This document shows, piece after piece, positions 36,210-48,712 of a DNA stretch of 64,000 nucleotides (the first letter of the stretch is position 1; every line of letters starts with the position of its first letter). A program made the translations under genes and the position numbers. The DNA comes from Glebionis coronaria (taxonomy: Eukaryota > Streptophyta > Magnoliopsida > Asterales > Asteraceae): the NCBI GenBank assembly GCA_025667525.1, contig CM046879.1, positions 363,586,639-363,650,638 of the forward strand. Direction: 5' to 3'. The notes under the pieces are model-generated. The model did not search any database. It saw nothing but the letters and a program-made list of their open reading frames with translations, and was not told the origin of the DNA.

Positions 36210-38022
36210 CTCCCCCATACTAAACCATTGTCGTGCCCTCACGCAATGCTAGAATAATTTATCGTAGCACCTCCAAAATTCATTTTTATTCACTTTTATT
36301 GAATGATAAACTAGCTACACTACTACTATTACTACTACTTGCGTTTTAGACATAATGTATGATTTTCATCGCAAAATGGGACGTTTAGGTTCATAGAACA
36401 AGAACACGTTCGTTAGAAATAATTTCATCGTCCTCGATTTTTACCTCAATTCCATGCCAAGCGTGCAACGAGATCATTGTCATTATAAGTTGTAATGCTA
36501 ACACTACTCATATGCCCTAATCACGTACTTATCCTCCCAATTTCCTTTGTATCTCTTATATTTTATTTTGTCTTGAATGTTTCACGAGGATACATTGTTT
36601 GACTTATGCGATAATAGAGATTTAGGTCTAAAAATAGAGTTCTAACGGTGTAACCAAGACCATCAAATTAATAACCCCTCCTAATAGACAACGATGTCAC
36701 AAAATTAAGTCAACAAGAAGGATCGATAAACACGGTTTTATAACGGTTTTGAACATGAGACTTATTACCAAGACTTTTATACGCCCCCTAACGGAAGGGC
36801 CTTATTATCATAGGTTTACTTCCATCTTTTATTCAACTTCGCCATGAAGCTTTTATTATTATTTCGGTCTTGCCTTGCCTTTTATTATCCACCTCATCGG
36901 TGGTTTTATTAGCCAAAGACGTATATCCTCACGCTAAGGCGAATTTTGGATCTTTAAAGCTTCAAAGATTAAGGCTTGATTCACTTTCAATTTTGCATAG
37001 ATTTTTCGGCCTTGTGAGCTTCAAATTGTTTGCTTGATTTAGGTGAGCATTTGAAATCTTATTATTGGGTGAAGCTTTTGATTATTCGGGTGCCAATACT
37101 TCAAAACTGTGACGCTGGCGATACCTTAATGTTTTCCCAATTTAATTTACATGGAAGCTAGTAGAAAAGACTAGAAACCAACAATCAAGACTAAACCGCC
37201 AAGTCAATATTTATTAAGCAAAAAATATTTACAAGTCAAGGGAGAACAAGCAAACAACGAGAACACATGAGTTTTTGAAAGAATACGAGTACTCTACGTT
37301 TAGCATAGTAACTTATAATTAACTCTATCATTTCTCGTCCTCATTTAAGAGACTTAGCCTAATGTGAAGTTAAGGAATCGAAGCTAAATGCTCAACACGC
37401 ATGGTCGAGTCAAAAATTACTCTTATTCTCGCCATCGGAAAACCAACATTCGTGTCTTCAAACACTTATAAAACATGAGAAAATTTTTAAAATTTGGCCA
37501 TTTTTAGCCTTATTCTGCAACAAAACGATAATCAAAAAGATAAACTTTGGAAAGCGTGTAGGTTTGGCAAGGCAAGTATCTATTCACCCCCTATACTAAA
37601 GCTAAACATTGTCCTCAATGTTTCGAGTCTAGGGGTGCAAACACCCCCATACTAGAGACATAGTCGAATGCGTAATCTAGCATGGAAAGGGTGTAACCGT
37701 TAAATTTAAAGTCGTTTATGAAGTGTGCTATAAACTTAAGGTTAGAACATCAAAGGATATATCATGGATATTGAGAAAGTATTCAAAGCAAACGATCGAG
37801 TGCTCCCATAAAACGAACACGAGAGGCTCCAATCGTGAAGATAATAATCATCTAAAATCCACAATTCACAAACAACCATGAAACAAAGGTTGGAAGGGCA
37901 CAAATCCCACACGTTACTACATTAGAAAGCGATAATTTATACATAGGATAAGCATGGGATTCCCCCACGAGGCACCTCGTTTTTGATTACCGAGTCATAA
38001 GCTCGACTCGATCCCCTCAATA
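36210..38022 (-). other. Athila-1 internal 3' region between integrase and 3' LTR
   Basis: 1.8 kb without a usable ORF. CTCCCCCATAC next to the LTR is the polypurine tract on the minus strand (GTATGGGGGAG). In some Athila elements an env-like ORF sits here; I could not read one. Instead there are short stem-loops (36783-36903). Collinear with 56812-58069 of Athila-2. Confidence 0.7.
36783..36903 (-). repeat. Stem-loop series in Athila-1 3' internal region
   Basis: Three short stem-loops, each followed on the plus strand by a T(T)TTATTAT-type run. CCCT/AGGG is at about 36786-36799, CTTC-GCCAT-GAAG at 36837-36849 and CCACC-TCATC-GGTGG at 36889-36903. The equivalents in Athila-2 (57336-57458) keep the loops but change stem bases in pairs. 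Confidence 0.65.
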
Positions 38023-39414
38023 CTAATTATCATTGGGGAAGGTGATTTGGTCGAGGTAGTTCAAGGATGGAACTTCCCCGCCAAAGTAGTGCTCCAACCT
38101 ATGTCCATTCAACTTGAAATTGGGGACATCATTTTGAGCTAGCTCGATGGTCCCATATGGAAAAACTTGAGTCATGGTGAATGGACCGGACCAACGGGAT
38201 TTCAACTTACTGGAAAAGATTTTCAAACGAGAAGTAAAAAGCAAAACTTGATCCCCAATGTTAAAAACTCGGTTTTTTATTTTTGAATCATGCAACTTTT
38301 TAGTCTTTTCTTTATAAATCAATGAATTTTCATAAGAAATATCCCTTAATTCATCCAAATCATTTAATTACATTTTCTGGGGTTTTCTCGCGGTCTCCAT
38401 GTCATCATTGCAATGCTTTAGGGCCCAATAAGCCTTGTGTTCCAATTCAATTGGCAAGTGACAATTTTTCCCATACACAAGCTTATAAGGTGTGCACCCA
38501 ATGGGTGTCTTATGAGCGGTCCTAAAGGCCCATAAAGCATCGTCCAACTTATCCGACCAAGATTGTCGGTTTTCCCCAATCGATCTCTCCAAGATCCTCT
38601 TCAACGCTCAGTTTGAAACCTAGACTTGCCCACTCGTTTGTGGGTGATAAGCCGTAGAAAGCCGATGTGTAACCCCATATTTCCTTAGGACCCTTTCGAA
38701 TTGGTCGTTACAAAAATGGGTTCCACGATCACTTATGATCGCACGAGGGGTTCCAAACCGAGAAAACAAGCTTTTCAAAAACTTGACTACCACACGAGCA
38801 TCATTGGTGGGCAAAGCCTTAGATTCCACCCACTTAGATAGGTAGTCAACGGCGACAAAGATGTACTTATTACCACGAGACGATGGGAACGGCCCCATAA
38901 AGTCGATGCCCCAAACGTCAAAGATCTCACACACTTGGATGATGTTTTGTGGCATTTCATCTTTTTGTGAGGCTTTTCCTTGTCGTTGGAATGAGTCACA
39001 TGACTTCACAAGCTCATGTGCATCTCGGTAAATAGTAGGCCAAAAGAAACCAGAATCAAAAACCTTTTTAGCCGTGAGATTAGCACCATGGTGACCACCC
39101 GTGGGTCCCTCGTGACGAGCTCTAAGGATGTTAGAAGCTTTGGTACCAAAGACACAACGTCGAATAATTTGATCCACACAAGTTCGAAACAAGTAAGGGT
39201 CGTTCCAAAAGTAGAACTTGACGTCACGAAAGAATTTTCGTTTTTCTTGAGTCGTCATACCCTTGATGATGAAGTTGCCCGCATGGTAATTTGCGATGTC
39301 CGCAAACCATGGGGTGGAAGAAACAAGCTTAGAATTCACTACACCAAGTGTCTCGAGCGGAAATGTTTCGGTGATTTCCTTGGGCTCGTAAACACTTCGG
39401 TGAGGATCTTCCAA
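38023..39414 (-). pseudogene. Athila-1 integrase
   Basis: Reads from the RNase H end (MEDPHRSV...) through a zinc domain (GGHHG and CDSF, where the second Cys of CxxC is Phe), the catalytic core (WGIDFMGPF with first Asp, [10 protein letters not shown] with second Asp) and TSGQV. The next codon, expected to be the catalytic Glu of QVEVSN, is TAG, followed shortly by TGA and then LKRILERS. It continues through [16 protein letters not shown], a frame break near 38360, and the C-terminal RWSGPFTMTQVFPYGTIEL GPF/Y motif, ending at 38023. Clear Athila lineage by sequence; non-functional. Confidence 0.9.
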
Positions 39415-40010
39415 ACGAGAAAGATGATCGGCCGCTAGATTCTCGACTCCTTTTTTGTCAACAATTTTGTGATCAAATTCTTGAAGGAGGAGATTTCAAC
39501 GAAGTAATCTCGACTTAACGTCTTTTTTAGCCATGAGATACTTGATAGCCAAATGATCCGTATACACTATGCATTTCGTCAAGACGAGATAAGGTCGGAA
39601 TTTCTCAAATGCATACACCACGACAAGGAATTCCTTCTCCGTTGTAGTTTATTTTAGTTGAGCCTCGGTCATCGTCTTGCTAGCATAGTGAATAGGTAAG
39701 AAGTGTTTTTCATGACGTTGCCACAATATGGCCCCAATAGCGTAGTCACTAGCATCACACATGAGCTCAAAGGGGAGGTTCCAATTGGGAGCAACAAGAA
39801 TGGGAGCTTCGGTAAGTTTCCTCTTAAGGATTTCAAAGGCTCGTACACAATCTTAGTCAAAGACAAAACGTGCCTGTTTTTCAAGGAGATGTGTAATAGG
39901 TCGAGAGATGTTTGGAAAATCCTTTATGAATCGACGATAAAAGCCCGCGTGGCCTAGGAAACTCCTAACTCCCTTAACAGTTTTGGGATGAGGTAATTTG
40001 GCGATGACAT
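39415..40010 (-). pseudogene. Athila-1 RNase H
   Basis: Broken over two frames. Readable pieces include CDASDYAIGAILWQR (first Asp), EKEFLAVVYAFEKFRPYLV (Glu), YTDHLAIKYLMAKKD (Asp), and [12 protein letters not shown] just before the integrase. A stop interrupts the region near 39655 and frame changes occur around 39490 and 39890. Confidence 0.8.
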
Positions 40011-40859
40011 CTACCTTGGTTGATCTACCTCAATCCCCGCTTTCGAAACCTTGTGCCCTAAGACGATTACACTTTTAACCATAAAATGACTTTTTTCCCA
40101 ATTAAGCACAAGGTTGGTTTCCTCACAACACTTCAACATTCTCTCAAGATTCGACAAACACGAAGTGAACGAACTACCAAACACGGAAAAGTCATCCATG
40201 AAGACTTCCATCGTCTTCTCGATCATGTCATGAAAAATAGCCATCATGCACCTTTGAAAGGTTCCCGGTGCATTGTAAAGTACGAATGGCATTCTACGAT
40301 AGGTAAACGTTCCATATGGACACGTAAACGTAGTTTTTCTTGATTACGAGGATCGATGGGGATTTGGAAGTAACCGGAAAAACCATCTAAAAAGCAATAG
40401 AAATCGTTTCCTGCAAGACGCCCCAACATTTGGTCCATGAAGGGCAAGGGAAAATGGTCTTTTCGAGTGGCTTCATTCAATTTACGATAGTCAATGCACA
40501 CTCTCCATCCGGTCACGAGTCTAGTGGGAATTAACTCGTTGGCATCGTTTGGCACAACGGTCATTCCTTCCTTTTTAGGGACACAATGAATAGGACTCAA
40601 CCAAGGGCTATCGGAAATAGGGTAAATCATTCCCGCGTCAAGGAGTTTTAGGACTTCCTTTTTTATGACGTCGTGAATTTTGGGGTTCACCCTCCTTTGA
40701 CATCGGATTGCGGGCTTGTAATCCTCCTCCATTAAGATTTTGTGGGTACAAAACTTGGGATCGATCCCCTTAATGCCGGATAACTTCCACACAATTGCCC
40801 CTTTGTGATCCTTTAGAACATCCACAAGTGCGGTTTTTTCATCATCCGAAATTTATTTC
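40011..40859 (-). pseudogene. Athila-1 reverse transcriptase
   Basis: N-terminal part: PAIRCQRRVNPKIHDVIKKEV, SPWLSPIHCVPKKEGMTVV, WRVCIDYRKLNEATRKDHFPLPF, FYCFLDGFSGYFQIPIDP. A frame change near 40340 separates it from MPFVLYNAPGTFQRCMMAIF and the active site FMDDFSVFG. So the catalytic Asp pair survives, but the chain is split. Upstream linker starts after a stop near 40856. Confidence 0.9.
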
Positions 40860-41221
40860 GCAATAATAACCGGCAACTTGTCGCCCTCCTCTAAAAAGAC
40901 ATATTCGAGATGAGGAGGTAAATCTTTCAACTCGAGGATAGGTGGTTCCTCAATTGAAGATTTGGGCTCGATACTCATAACCATCTCGGGTGGAGGAAAT
41001 GGGAAATCGTTAAGAAAAACCTTGATAATCGAGAAGTCCTCATCATTTTCTAGGTCTTCGTCACAAGTACGTGGAACATCGAATTCTTCCAACATAAGAC
41101 CACCACCTTCAAATGGAGTGAAGGTCGGTGTCGAGTTATCAAGAATGGGATCTAACATAGTGGGATTGCCACTATTTTCATCATCACCAAAACCTAGAAC
41201 TTCTTGTGAAGATTCTCGCAA
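40853..41221 (-). pseudogene. Athila-1 protease-RT linker
   Basis: Acidic segment (122 residues open) rich in D, E and P, with ELKDLPPHLEYVFLEEGDKLPVIIA, a signature found just N-terminal to RT in Athila pol. Overlaps the protease frame end by a frame change near 41200. Confidence 0.8.
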
Positions 41222-42510
41222 ACAACGTCAATCATATCAACGAGGTTTATGGTTGCAACAGAATAAACATGAGAAATTTGAGAGTTTTGAGTTGCGTTTA
41301 TAACAAGTTCCTCGTCGTTGAAACGTAAGGTGATTTTTCTAGAATTCACATCGATTAAAGGCATAGACGTATGTAAAAACGAACGACCTAAAATGAGAGG
41401 AACTTGAGGATCCGTGGGAATATCGACAACGATAAAGTCTACCGGATAATAGAACGTTCCCACTTTCACAAAAACGTCTTCCGCCAATCCACATGCGGGA
41501 ATCGTGGAATGGTCGGCCAACTCGATAGACATTAGTGAAGGAGTAAGATTAGGAAGATTGAGTGACTTGAAGAGTGCAAGTGGCATCAAGTTAATACTAG
41601 CACCAAGATCGGCCAAGGCATAACATTCTTCCATATCTTGGATTGCACAAGGGATCAAGAATTTACCGGGATCACTGACTTTTTGAGGTATGCGATTAAG
41701 ATAAACCGATGAACAACTAGACAATTGTTGCAATTTCTCCTTGTTGTTCAACATACTCTTAAAGTTAGCGGCAAATCGAGGCATCATGACCAAAGCATCG
41801 ACGAAACTCACATTAAAGTGCAAATCACGAAACATTTTCATAAAAAGCTCAAATTGGTAATTGTCGCGCTCTTGACGTTTCTCCTTTCTAAGTCTCGATG
41901 GATAGGGAAAAGGTGGTGTGGGTTGATGCATAGGTATAGCCTTTGGAATCTCGGGTTCCAAATGTGGTAATGGGTCAACCATAGGTGTGGCATGAGCGGT
42001 ACTTCGTGGGATTTGGACATGCTCCTTTTCGACCACCACCTCGGGTTCCTCCTCAATTGCATCCTCTATAGGAGCAATTGGTTGAGGAGTCGGTTCCTTG
42101 AGTTTCTTACCACTACGTGTGGTAATCACTTTCATCTCTCCCTTAGGGTTCGATATGGTGTTGCTAGGAAGACTACTCGAATACGGTTTGCACATAATAG
42201 CCTCAAACATAGATGAAATTTTGTCCTCAAACATGTATTGCCTCTTCTCGGCCTTAATCATTTCTTGCTTAATTTCATGTTGCCCTTGTTCCATTTTTTG
42301 TTGGTTTTGTTGTAACCTAGTTATATTCCCTTCCATTTTGTTTGTATGGATTTTAAGCTCATTTGCTAACTCATTTTTCAACTCCTTCTTCAAGTCGTTC
42401 TTAAACTCGGATCTTAGGCTAATGATTTCTCTTTGAATGTCGTCAAACCTAGCATTGTTTCCATTAGCGTATTCAACAAATTCATTTGGAAGATCTTTCA
42501 AAGTTTGCAA
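41194..42510 (-). pseudogene. Athila-1 Gag C-terminus and aspartic protease
   Basis: Longest intact frame in the window (438 codons). N-terminal third is a charged coiled coil (LKNELANELKIHTNKMEG...), then a Pro-rich spacer, FELFMKMFRDLHFNVSFVDAL, and the protease with active site ADLGASINLMPLALF and flap-side PLILGRSFLHTSMPLIDV. DLGA in place of D(S/T)GA is usual for Athila. Fused in frame upstream to Gag in the ancestor; a frame change near 42600 now separates it. Confidence 0.9.
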
Positions 42511-43737
42511 ACTCTTGTTGTTGTTTTTAAAATCACTTTGATTTTTGTTTGAAACTTGATTATTATCCCCTTGATTTCCATAGTTTCCTTTGTAATGTTT
42601 TTGAAACCATCTTGATTGTTTTGATAGTTGTTGTTAGCATTTTGATTTGAATCAAAACCCGGTGGAGTCAATTGATTGGAACGGGTAACTTGACCGTTTT
42701 GGTTGTAAGTTCCCGTGGCCGCGTAGGCACTCGAAGTGTTACCACCGTTGGAAATGCACTCGGAGAAATCATGACCTCCACCACAATACATACATGAAGC
42801 CTCAACCGCTTTAGCCGTAGCGGGAGCACTTTGTTCTCCAACTTTGAATTCAATTAAAAGTCCTTTAAGCTTATCAAAGATTTTGTTTTCCAAGTTCGCC
42901 TCAATTTGGCAAGCATCGATGGTATTAGACAAAGAAGGTGAAGCCGAAGACGAAGCCTTACGAACACTCGACGTGTTACAAGAACTATACACCTTAGATC
43001 TATTATCAATTATCACCAAAGCTTCCTCAACCGTTTTACACAAAAAATTACCACCCGCGGCGACATTTAGATAATCCCTTTCATGATCATTAAGTCCATT
43101 GTAAAACGTGTCAATTTTATGCAAGTCGGAAAAAACCGTGATGAGGACACTCATGTAACATTTCCTTAAACCTATTCCAATCCGTTGAAAGACTCTCATT
43201 AAATTCTTGTGAAAATTTTGAAATCTCGTTTTTCAAATGCGTAGTCTTAGAGGACGGGAAAAATTGGTTCACAAATTTTGAAACGAGATCCTTCCACGTC
43301 AATATATAATTGGGTGGCTCTTTCTCTAACCAAATTTTAGTGGGCCCCACTAAGGAATACGGAAAAAGCATCATCTTAATCGAGTCATTAGCAACATCCT
43401 TAAATTTACAAGTGGCGGTAAGATGATTGAATTCGCGGATATGGTTATGTGGGTTGTCCTTTTCATCACCACGGAATTTGTTGTTTTGGATCATCGACAA
43501 CAAACCCGTTTTCACTTCAAAATTCTCCGCAAGGATAGCGGGAATTACATTGGCCTCTCTATAACCCTCGGTGGGTGCTTGAAGTAACTCCATCATAGTT
43601 CGGTTCTCCATGGTTGGTTCTTCTCTTACGATAGGTTCGTCAATAGGAGATTCCTCGCTAGAAAGATTAGGAGTAGGTGTTGACTCCTATCGGTTTCTTC
43701 GTTTACGTGCACGTCTTTCTTGGTTGCGGGTTTGCAT
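42498..43737 (-). pseudogene. Athila-1 Gag
   Basis: Start chosen at ATG 43737 (MQTRNQERRARKRRNR), then an immediate TAG, then a frame leading to MENRTMMELLQAP (43611). Capsid signatures: NNKFRGDEKDNPHNHIREF, MMLFPYSLVGPTKIWLE and DLVSKFVNQFFPSSKT. A frame change near 43130 follows HECPHHGF. Next come IDTFYNGLNDHERDYLNVAAGG and a zinc knuckle CMYCGGGHDFSEC (C-x2-C-x3-H-x4-C), then an Asn/Gln-rich tail with a further frame change near 42600. At least one stop and two frame changes make it non-functional. Confidence 0.9.
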
Positions 43738-44466
43738 AAACGTCACGTACAATGAGGGGATGAGCAAAGAAGATTCTTTTTGGTGTTTTGTATTTTTCCA
43801 ATTTTTTTGTGGTTTTTGATTGTTTTTACTTTTTTGGATTTTTGTGATTATATTAAGTAGACCAAAATCTACAAATCTCCTCCTTAATCAAATCTCTTGA
43901 TTAAAGAAGCCTCAAGGAATGAAAACGATCACGTGAAGTGAACGCCTTCGATGACTTTAGAACGTTGGTGGAACACCAAAACATTCAAGAGGGTTTAATC
44001 AAATGAAAACAAGAAACTATATATGATACTTAATAATACTTTGGGCGGCAAAACCCTCGATTAGCTTTCAATCTCAAAATAGTCACAAGCAAGCTGGGAA
44101 ACGAGGCGACGCGAAGCACTTAAGAGCCTTTTTCTTTAGGGTATATTTTATAATACCCGCCTTATACCCACCTTATAGTTTGTATTTTTCAAAATCGAGC
44201 TTCACGAAAGTATTTATCTATTTTTGCCTTTTCTTTCTTGTTTGAGATTCGAATACAATGATTGGGTAATGACCTCCCAAGTCAAGATTGTGTTTTCACA
44301 CTTTTGGAGTACTTGTGAATTTATTGTTTTACGTATACAATATATTAATAATATTCACACAAAAAACAAAAAACCGATAATACGTATTAGTAGAGTGCTA
44401 CTAATACAAATAGATATTATGGCTATATATAAAAACAACAATTGCCAAATCAAAACACAACACGCC
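43738..44466 (-). other. Athila-1 5' leader between PBS and gag
   Basis: About 730 bp without coding content, AT-rich with a T-rich block near 43790-43850 (plus strand). Likely untranslated leader including any packaging signal; nothing specific recognised. Confidence 0.6.
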
Positions 44467-44484
44467 TCCCCGGCAGCGGCACCA
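44467..44484 (-). other. Primer binding site, tRNA-Asp type, Athila-1
   Basis: Minus strand reads TGGTGCCGCTGCCGGGGA, 16 of 18 matches to the Athila/Tat site TGGCGCCGTTGCCGGGGA that pairs with tRNA-Asp. It lies four bases after the LTR end. Confidence 0.92.
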
Positions 44485-47400
44485 AAATTGATGTAGAGTT
44501 TTTACTACTCTTTAGGAAAAGAGCGTAAAATAGTGGAAAGTATTAAGTGTCGGTTTAGGAAAACCAAGCACTAATGACCAATGTGGTTCAAAGTTCTTTC
44601 CCAAGGTGGCTAGTGCGTTGTGTTAAGCGATGATTAATGATGTGATTATGATTATGAGAAATGAAAATAGAAATGAGGTGAGAAGAGAATGACGGTTATG
44701 ATGACGAATTTAAACTAAGACGATATGTCGTACACGTAAAACCGTAAAAAGTGATAAAATCAAAATTTTATCCTAAAAATTCTTAAAAAAATTGCAATTA
44801 ATCCTAAATAATGTAACTAGAGTTTAAAAGAAATCAAAAATAACCCAAACCTTTTATTTAATTAAATAATAATTTTTTAATACTAATTAAAGCCAAAAAA
44901 AATCAATTTAATTATCAAAAAGCCCAAAATGAGATTTTTTCAATTCTAAACCTCTAAAATTACCTAACTTAATTTGAAACTATTTTTGAAAATTTTAAAA
45001 CTAATAAAAACTATTTAAAAACAATTTAAAACTATTTAAACTTAAAACAATTTTAGAAATTAATCTAAGATTAATAAAAATATTCTAAAAACTGTAAAAT
45101 TCCTAACTTAATATATTTAACCTAATAAAAATATAAAAAGTTGAAAAATCTGAATTTTAATTTTTAATAATAAAATAATATTAAAAATCCAAAATTTATA
45201 AAAAATTCTAAAAATTTGCAAACTAGCTTATTTTAACCTAATAAACACATAAATGAAGTTGAAATTACAATAATACCCCTAATGGGTCTTCAAATGGGCC
45301 AAAGTCCAAAACAGACCCTTATTGGGCCAAAATAAGCCCAATAAGAAAAATGTTTATAAAAATGGCCCAAAAGCTTCTATCTGACTCAAATTTTGATTTT
45401 AAACACAAAACTCTGAAGGCCCAAAAGATGAAAATGAGTATAAGCTAGCTTATTTCAAAGCAGCTTATTCTTAATGGGCTTTTTTGGCCCATTAAGCTAT
45501 AAGCTGATGCCATAAGCTAAAATTAAACACACAAGCTTATTTTGACTTAAGTAAGCTATTTGCAAAAAGAAATTTTAAAAAAGTCCAAGAAGTAAGCCTG
45601 AAAAAGCAATAAGCTATCTTCACAAAACGACAAAATAGTCGTTTTCGAGTTCTAGGCTATTTCAAGAGCTGATTCAAGTTTCTAATGCTTTTAAATGACT
45701 TAACTAAGCTTAATCAACAAAAAAATTTCAGATAAGTTCACTCAATAAGCTGAAATAAGCAAATAAGCACTTAATTAAAAGTCAACTTTAAGAGTTTTCT
45801 AGCAAAAAGTCAAAGTCAAAGTCTGATAAGCTCCAGTTCAAACAAATGGGTCAAATGAGGAAGATTGATCACAAAAAGTAAGTTGTTGCAGGTCTGCATA
45901 AGCCAATATGGCTTATAAATAAGCTAACTGAAAATTAACACTAGTAGGGGCTAGTTTTGGTGTATGGGCAGTGGGAAAAGTTTCCACTGCTTGACTTAAT
46001 TGACTTTTTGTCTTATAAGACTTTTTTGTGGATTCAAGTTTCACAAAGGCACCCAAATGATCAGTTAATCATAAGGAGTCAATAAAAACAAAGAAATCAC
46101 AATCTCAAACAACCAGTTAGTACAGTCAATTCATTTAAGCACCAGACATGCACCAGACTTGAACAAATAAGCAGTTATGAACTTATAAGCTGTTTTAGCA
46201 AATTTCAGCCAACCAAATTGCACCAAAAGCATATACAAGCTATAATAAACTCAAATGAACTAGTTTAAACAGGTTTCATGCAATGATTCAAAGCCTAAAT
46301 CAAGATTCAAGCACAATAAGGTTACTAATGAACACTAACACAAGCATATTTTTACTTTGCTGATGCACTTGACCAACAAGCCAAATTCAAACACTCAAAT
46401 CTTCAAACCAGGTTATATTAACAATGATTTAACAACTTTTAGCCCTAAGCATGCATATACTCTAAGTATTTCCATAATATTAGGTCAAAATCAGTCAAAT
46501 CCAATCAGATATAGCACAATGTTTGATTAAAAGGTTTAAACCCAATAACTTGCAGCAAATAGCACTCAACCAAGTAGATAACAGATACAAAGCACAAACA
46601 ACACTTTTCAACAACACAATAACAAATTATGATCTTAAACAGATAATCCCAAACACCCCTTATCTTTTTCAAATCAATTTAACACGAGTATAAGTGTATT
46701 TCAAGACCACCCAAGCCCAATCAAACACATTAACAAGTATACTATGTTGATTTGAACAAGATTAAACCACAAATTTAGCAAGAACACAAGTAGCACACAA
46801 AATCACCAAAAATCCAAATTTTTAACAGATTTTAGGTAGAATGGTGCAAACCTCATGGATGTACATCCACACCCACGACTTTTGAGCTTATGTGCTAGCA
46901 AGAACAAGCAAAAGCTTCCACAATAAAGCCTGCTAAGATTCAACAAAGTTAGAAGCAAAGTATAAAAATCAGAAAAGTGACCAAGCCATGATTAATGCAA
47001 CTCTTGTACCCCACACTTGATTATCCCCAAGTTATAAGCTTCACAACACCTTGATATCACAATATCAGGATGCTATGATCAGCTTTATAGCCTAAGAATT
47101 CCAAGGTGTACCAAGAAACTTAGCAAAATATCAAGTTATAGGAAAATGTGCAAACTTTTGCACACTCCTTGTGAAAACGTTTTGAGATTCAGGTTTTAGC
47201 AAACAATAAACAATATTAAGCAGGAAATAACAATGGAACTTGAGTTTTCTTCAAAGATTCAAACACATTTCATTCATATGAAACTGGATTTACAGAACTT
47301 TAAACAAAGGAAAATTCAAGAGCAAAAACTAATGGACTGAGTCCTATGCCTTTTATAGGTTTATAATGAACTAATGAAAGCTAAAAAACGTAACCCAAAT

Positions 47401-48049
47401 TGGTGGTGAAGTCCCAGAAATACCCTTGAGGGTTTTTGGCATTTTGAAGATCACGTGACTGATTTTTGTATTGTTGTGGAGCTGGCAAGGTTAAAATTGC
47501 ATCCAATGGCCTTGGTTAAGCTTAACTTCCAAGCAATGTTGTGGAACGTTGGATGACTGTCCAAGTTTTGGCTTCTTGTTTAAAGGTGAAAAAGCAGGGG
47601 AATCATGTGTCCAAGGTGGTGATGTGGCAAGCTTTTTGAAAGTTGGGTTATGATTAAAACATGTATAATCATAAATCTGGAAAGATTTAGGAGCTAATTT
47701 TTGGTAAACATGAAATGCCCAATTGGGATTATGAACATGAAGAACAGTTTTTAATCTGTTTTTGTTTAAGATTAAGTTTAAAAAAGTGTTTAGGCGTCAA
47801 GATTATTTAATAAATAATCCGGATTACTGGATTGGTGAGGTGGAGAAATGGTGAGCTGTGATTGGTTGTAAGGGGTGAGGGGGACAGGTGTCAAGTGGTG
47901 ATTAGTCTAGGTAAGTTGTGATGTCTGCCAGGTTTAGTCCCCATTCTTTCAAATTCCTTTCACTTTGTAAATAAATAGCCCAAACTCCGTTTTCTTTGTT
48001 ATTGAAGTTTCAAACTTCACACTTTTGCCCCAAAAAGTTTTGTAAAGTG

Positions 48050-48495
48050 ATTTCAGGGGTATTTCTTGCAATTTCTTGATTCTTGAAGGACTGATTTGGC
48101 ATTTTCTTCATAGATAATGGTCTTGACTTGTCTTGTTGACTTCTTGGAGGACTGAATTTGACAAATCATGATTAATGAGGGACCATTTTTGCCATTTCTT
48201 CAAAGTCAAGGGTCCTTTTGGTAACTTGACATATTTTAAAGGACCAAACTTGTAATTTCTTGTAACTTGAAGTCCTTCATGGTATGTTTGACTTTGAGGA
48301 GGATTAATATTGACAATTTAGTTCTGACGAGGGACTAAAATTGCCAATTCTTCAAAGTGGAGGGCCCTTTTTGTAATATTGACAAACTTTAGTGACCAAT
48401 CTTGTAATTATGAAGATACAAGGGTATAAAGTGTCAATTCTTCAATATTGGAGGACCCTTATTTCATAATCTTCAAATCTTCAAGGGTTTTCTTT
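48050..48495 (-). repeat. Degenerate repeat array in Athila U3 (copy 2)
   Basis: Partner of 35570-35995. Each unit has AGGGACC and TTGxxAATT cores. Same order of units as the other LTR. Confidence 0.6.
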
Positions 48496-48675
48496 GAAAA
48501 ATTTTCATTAGGGCTTGGTTCAATGTGCGGCTTCGTTTCCCGTGTTCGTTTTTGCATGATTCTTGTGATCTTTTGTCATTTTCTCAATATCCGTACCTAA
48601 AATACACAAGCAACAAACACAAGCATATATTTTGCCATTGTCATGATATTTTATGCATTTAAAGCCCTTTTTGGA

Positions 48676-48707
48676 TGATGAGACTATGTATAAAAGCAGT
48701 CTCATCA
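48676..48707 (-). repeat. Terminal hairpin of Athila-1 5' LTR
   Basis: Arms TGATGAGACT (48676-48685) and AGTCTCATCA (48698-48707), 12-nt spacer. Confidence 0.87.
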
Positions 48708-48712
48708 GTTCT
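48708..48712. repeat. Target-site duplication GTTCT (right copy) of Athila-1
   Basis: Matches 7224-7228. Confidence 0.93.

Larger units (their letters stand above)
7229..48707 (-). mobile_element. Athila-type Ty3/gypsy retrotransposon (Athila-1), minus strand, with two nested insertions
   Basis: Both LTRs, a tRNA-Asp-type primer site (44467-44484), gag-pol remnants in order Gag, protease, RT, RNase H, integrase (43737 down to 38023) and a perfect 5-bp TSD define the unit. Without the two nested family-C elements it is about 16.7 kb, with LTRs of about 4.2 kb and an internal region of about 8.3 kb. Athila is assigned from the PBS, the DLGASINLMPL protease motif and the Gag sequence. Every pol domain has stops or frame changes. 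The LTRs differ by roughly 3-5% by eye, so this insertion is older than C1 and C2. Confidence 0.93.
44489..48707 (-). repeat. Athila-1 5' LTR (4219 bp, uninterrupted)
   Basis: Plus strand starts TGATGTAGAG and ends AGTCTCATCA. Provides the empty sites for C1 (near 46690) and C2 (near 47635). Differs from the 3' LTR by roughly 3-5% in spot checks. The repeat array (48050-48495) and terminal hairpin (48676-48707) are preserved. Confidence 0.95.

Noticed and set aside
36210..38022. Env-like ORF downstream of Athila pol
   Set aside because: No frame of useful length and no hydrophobic segment could be read on the minus strand.
44224..44496. 90-codon plus-strand frame over the Athila PBS
   Set aside because: Antisense to the leader and PBS; its C-terminal HASPAAAPKL is the translated complement of the primer site.
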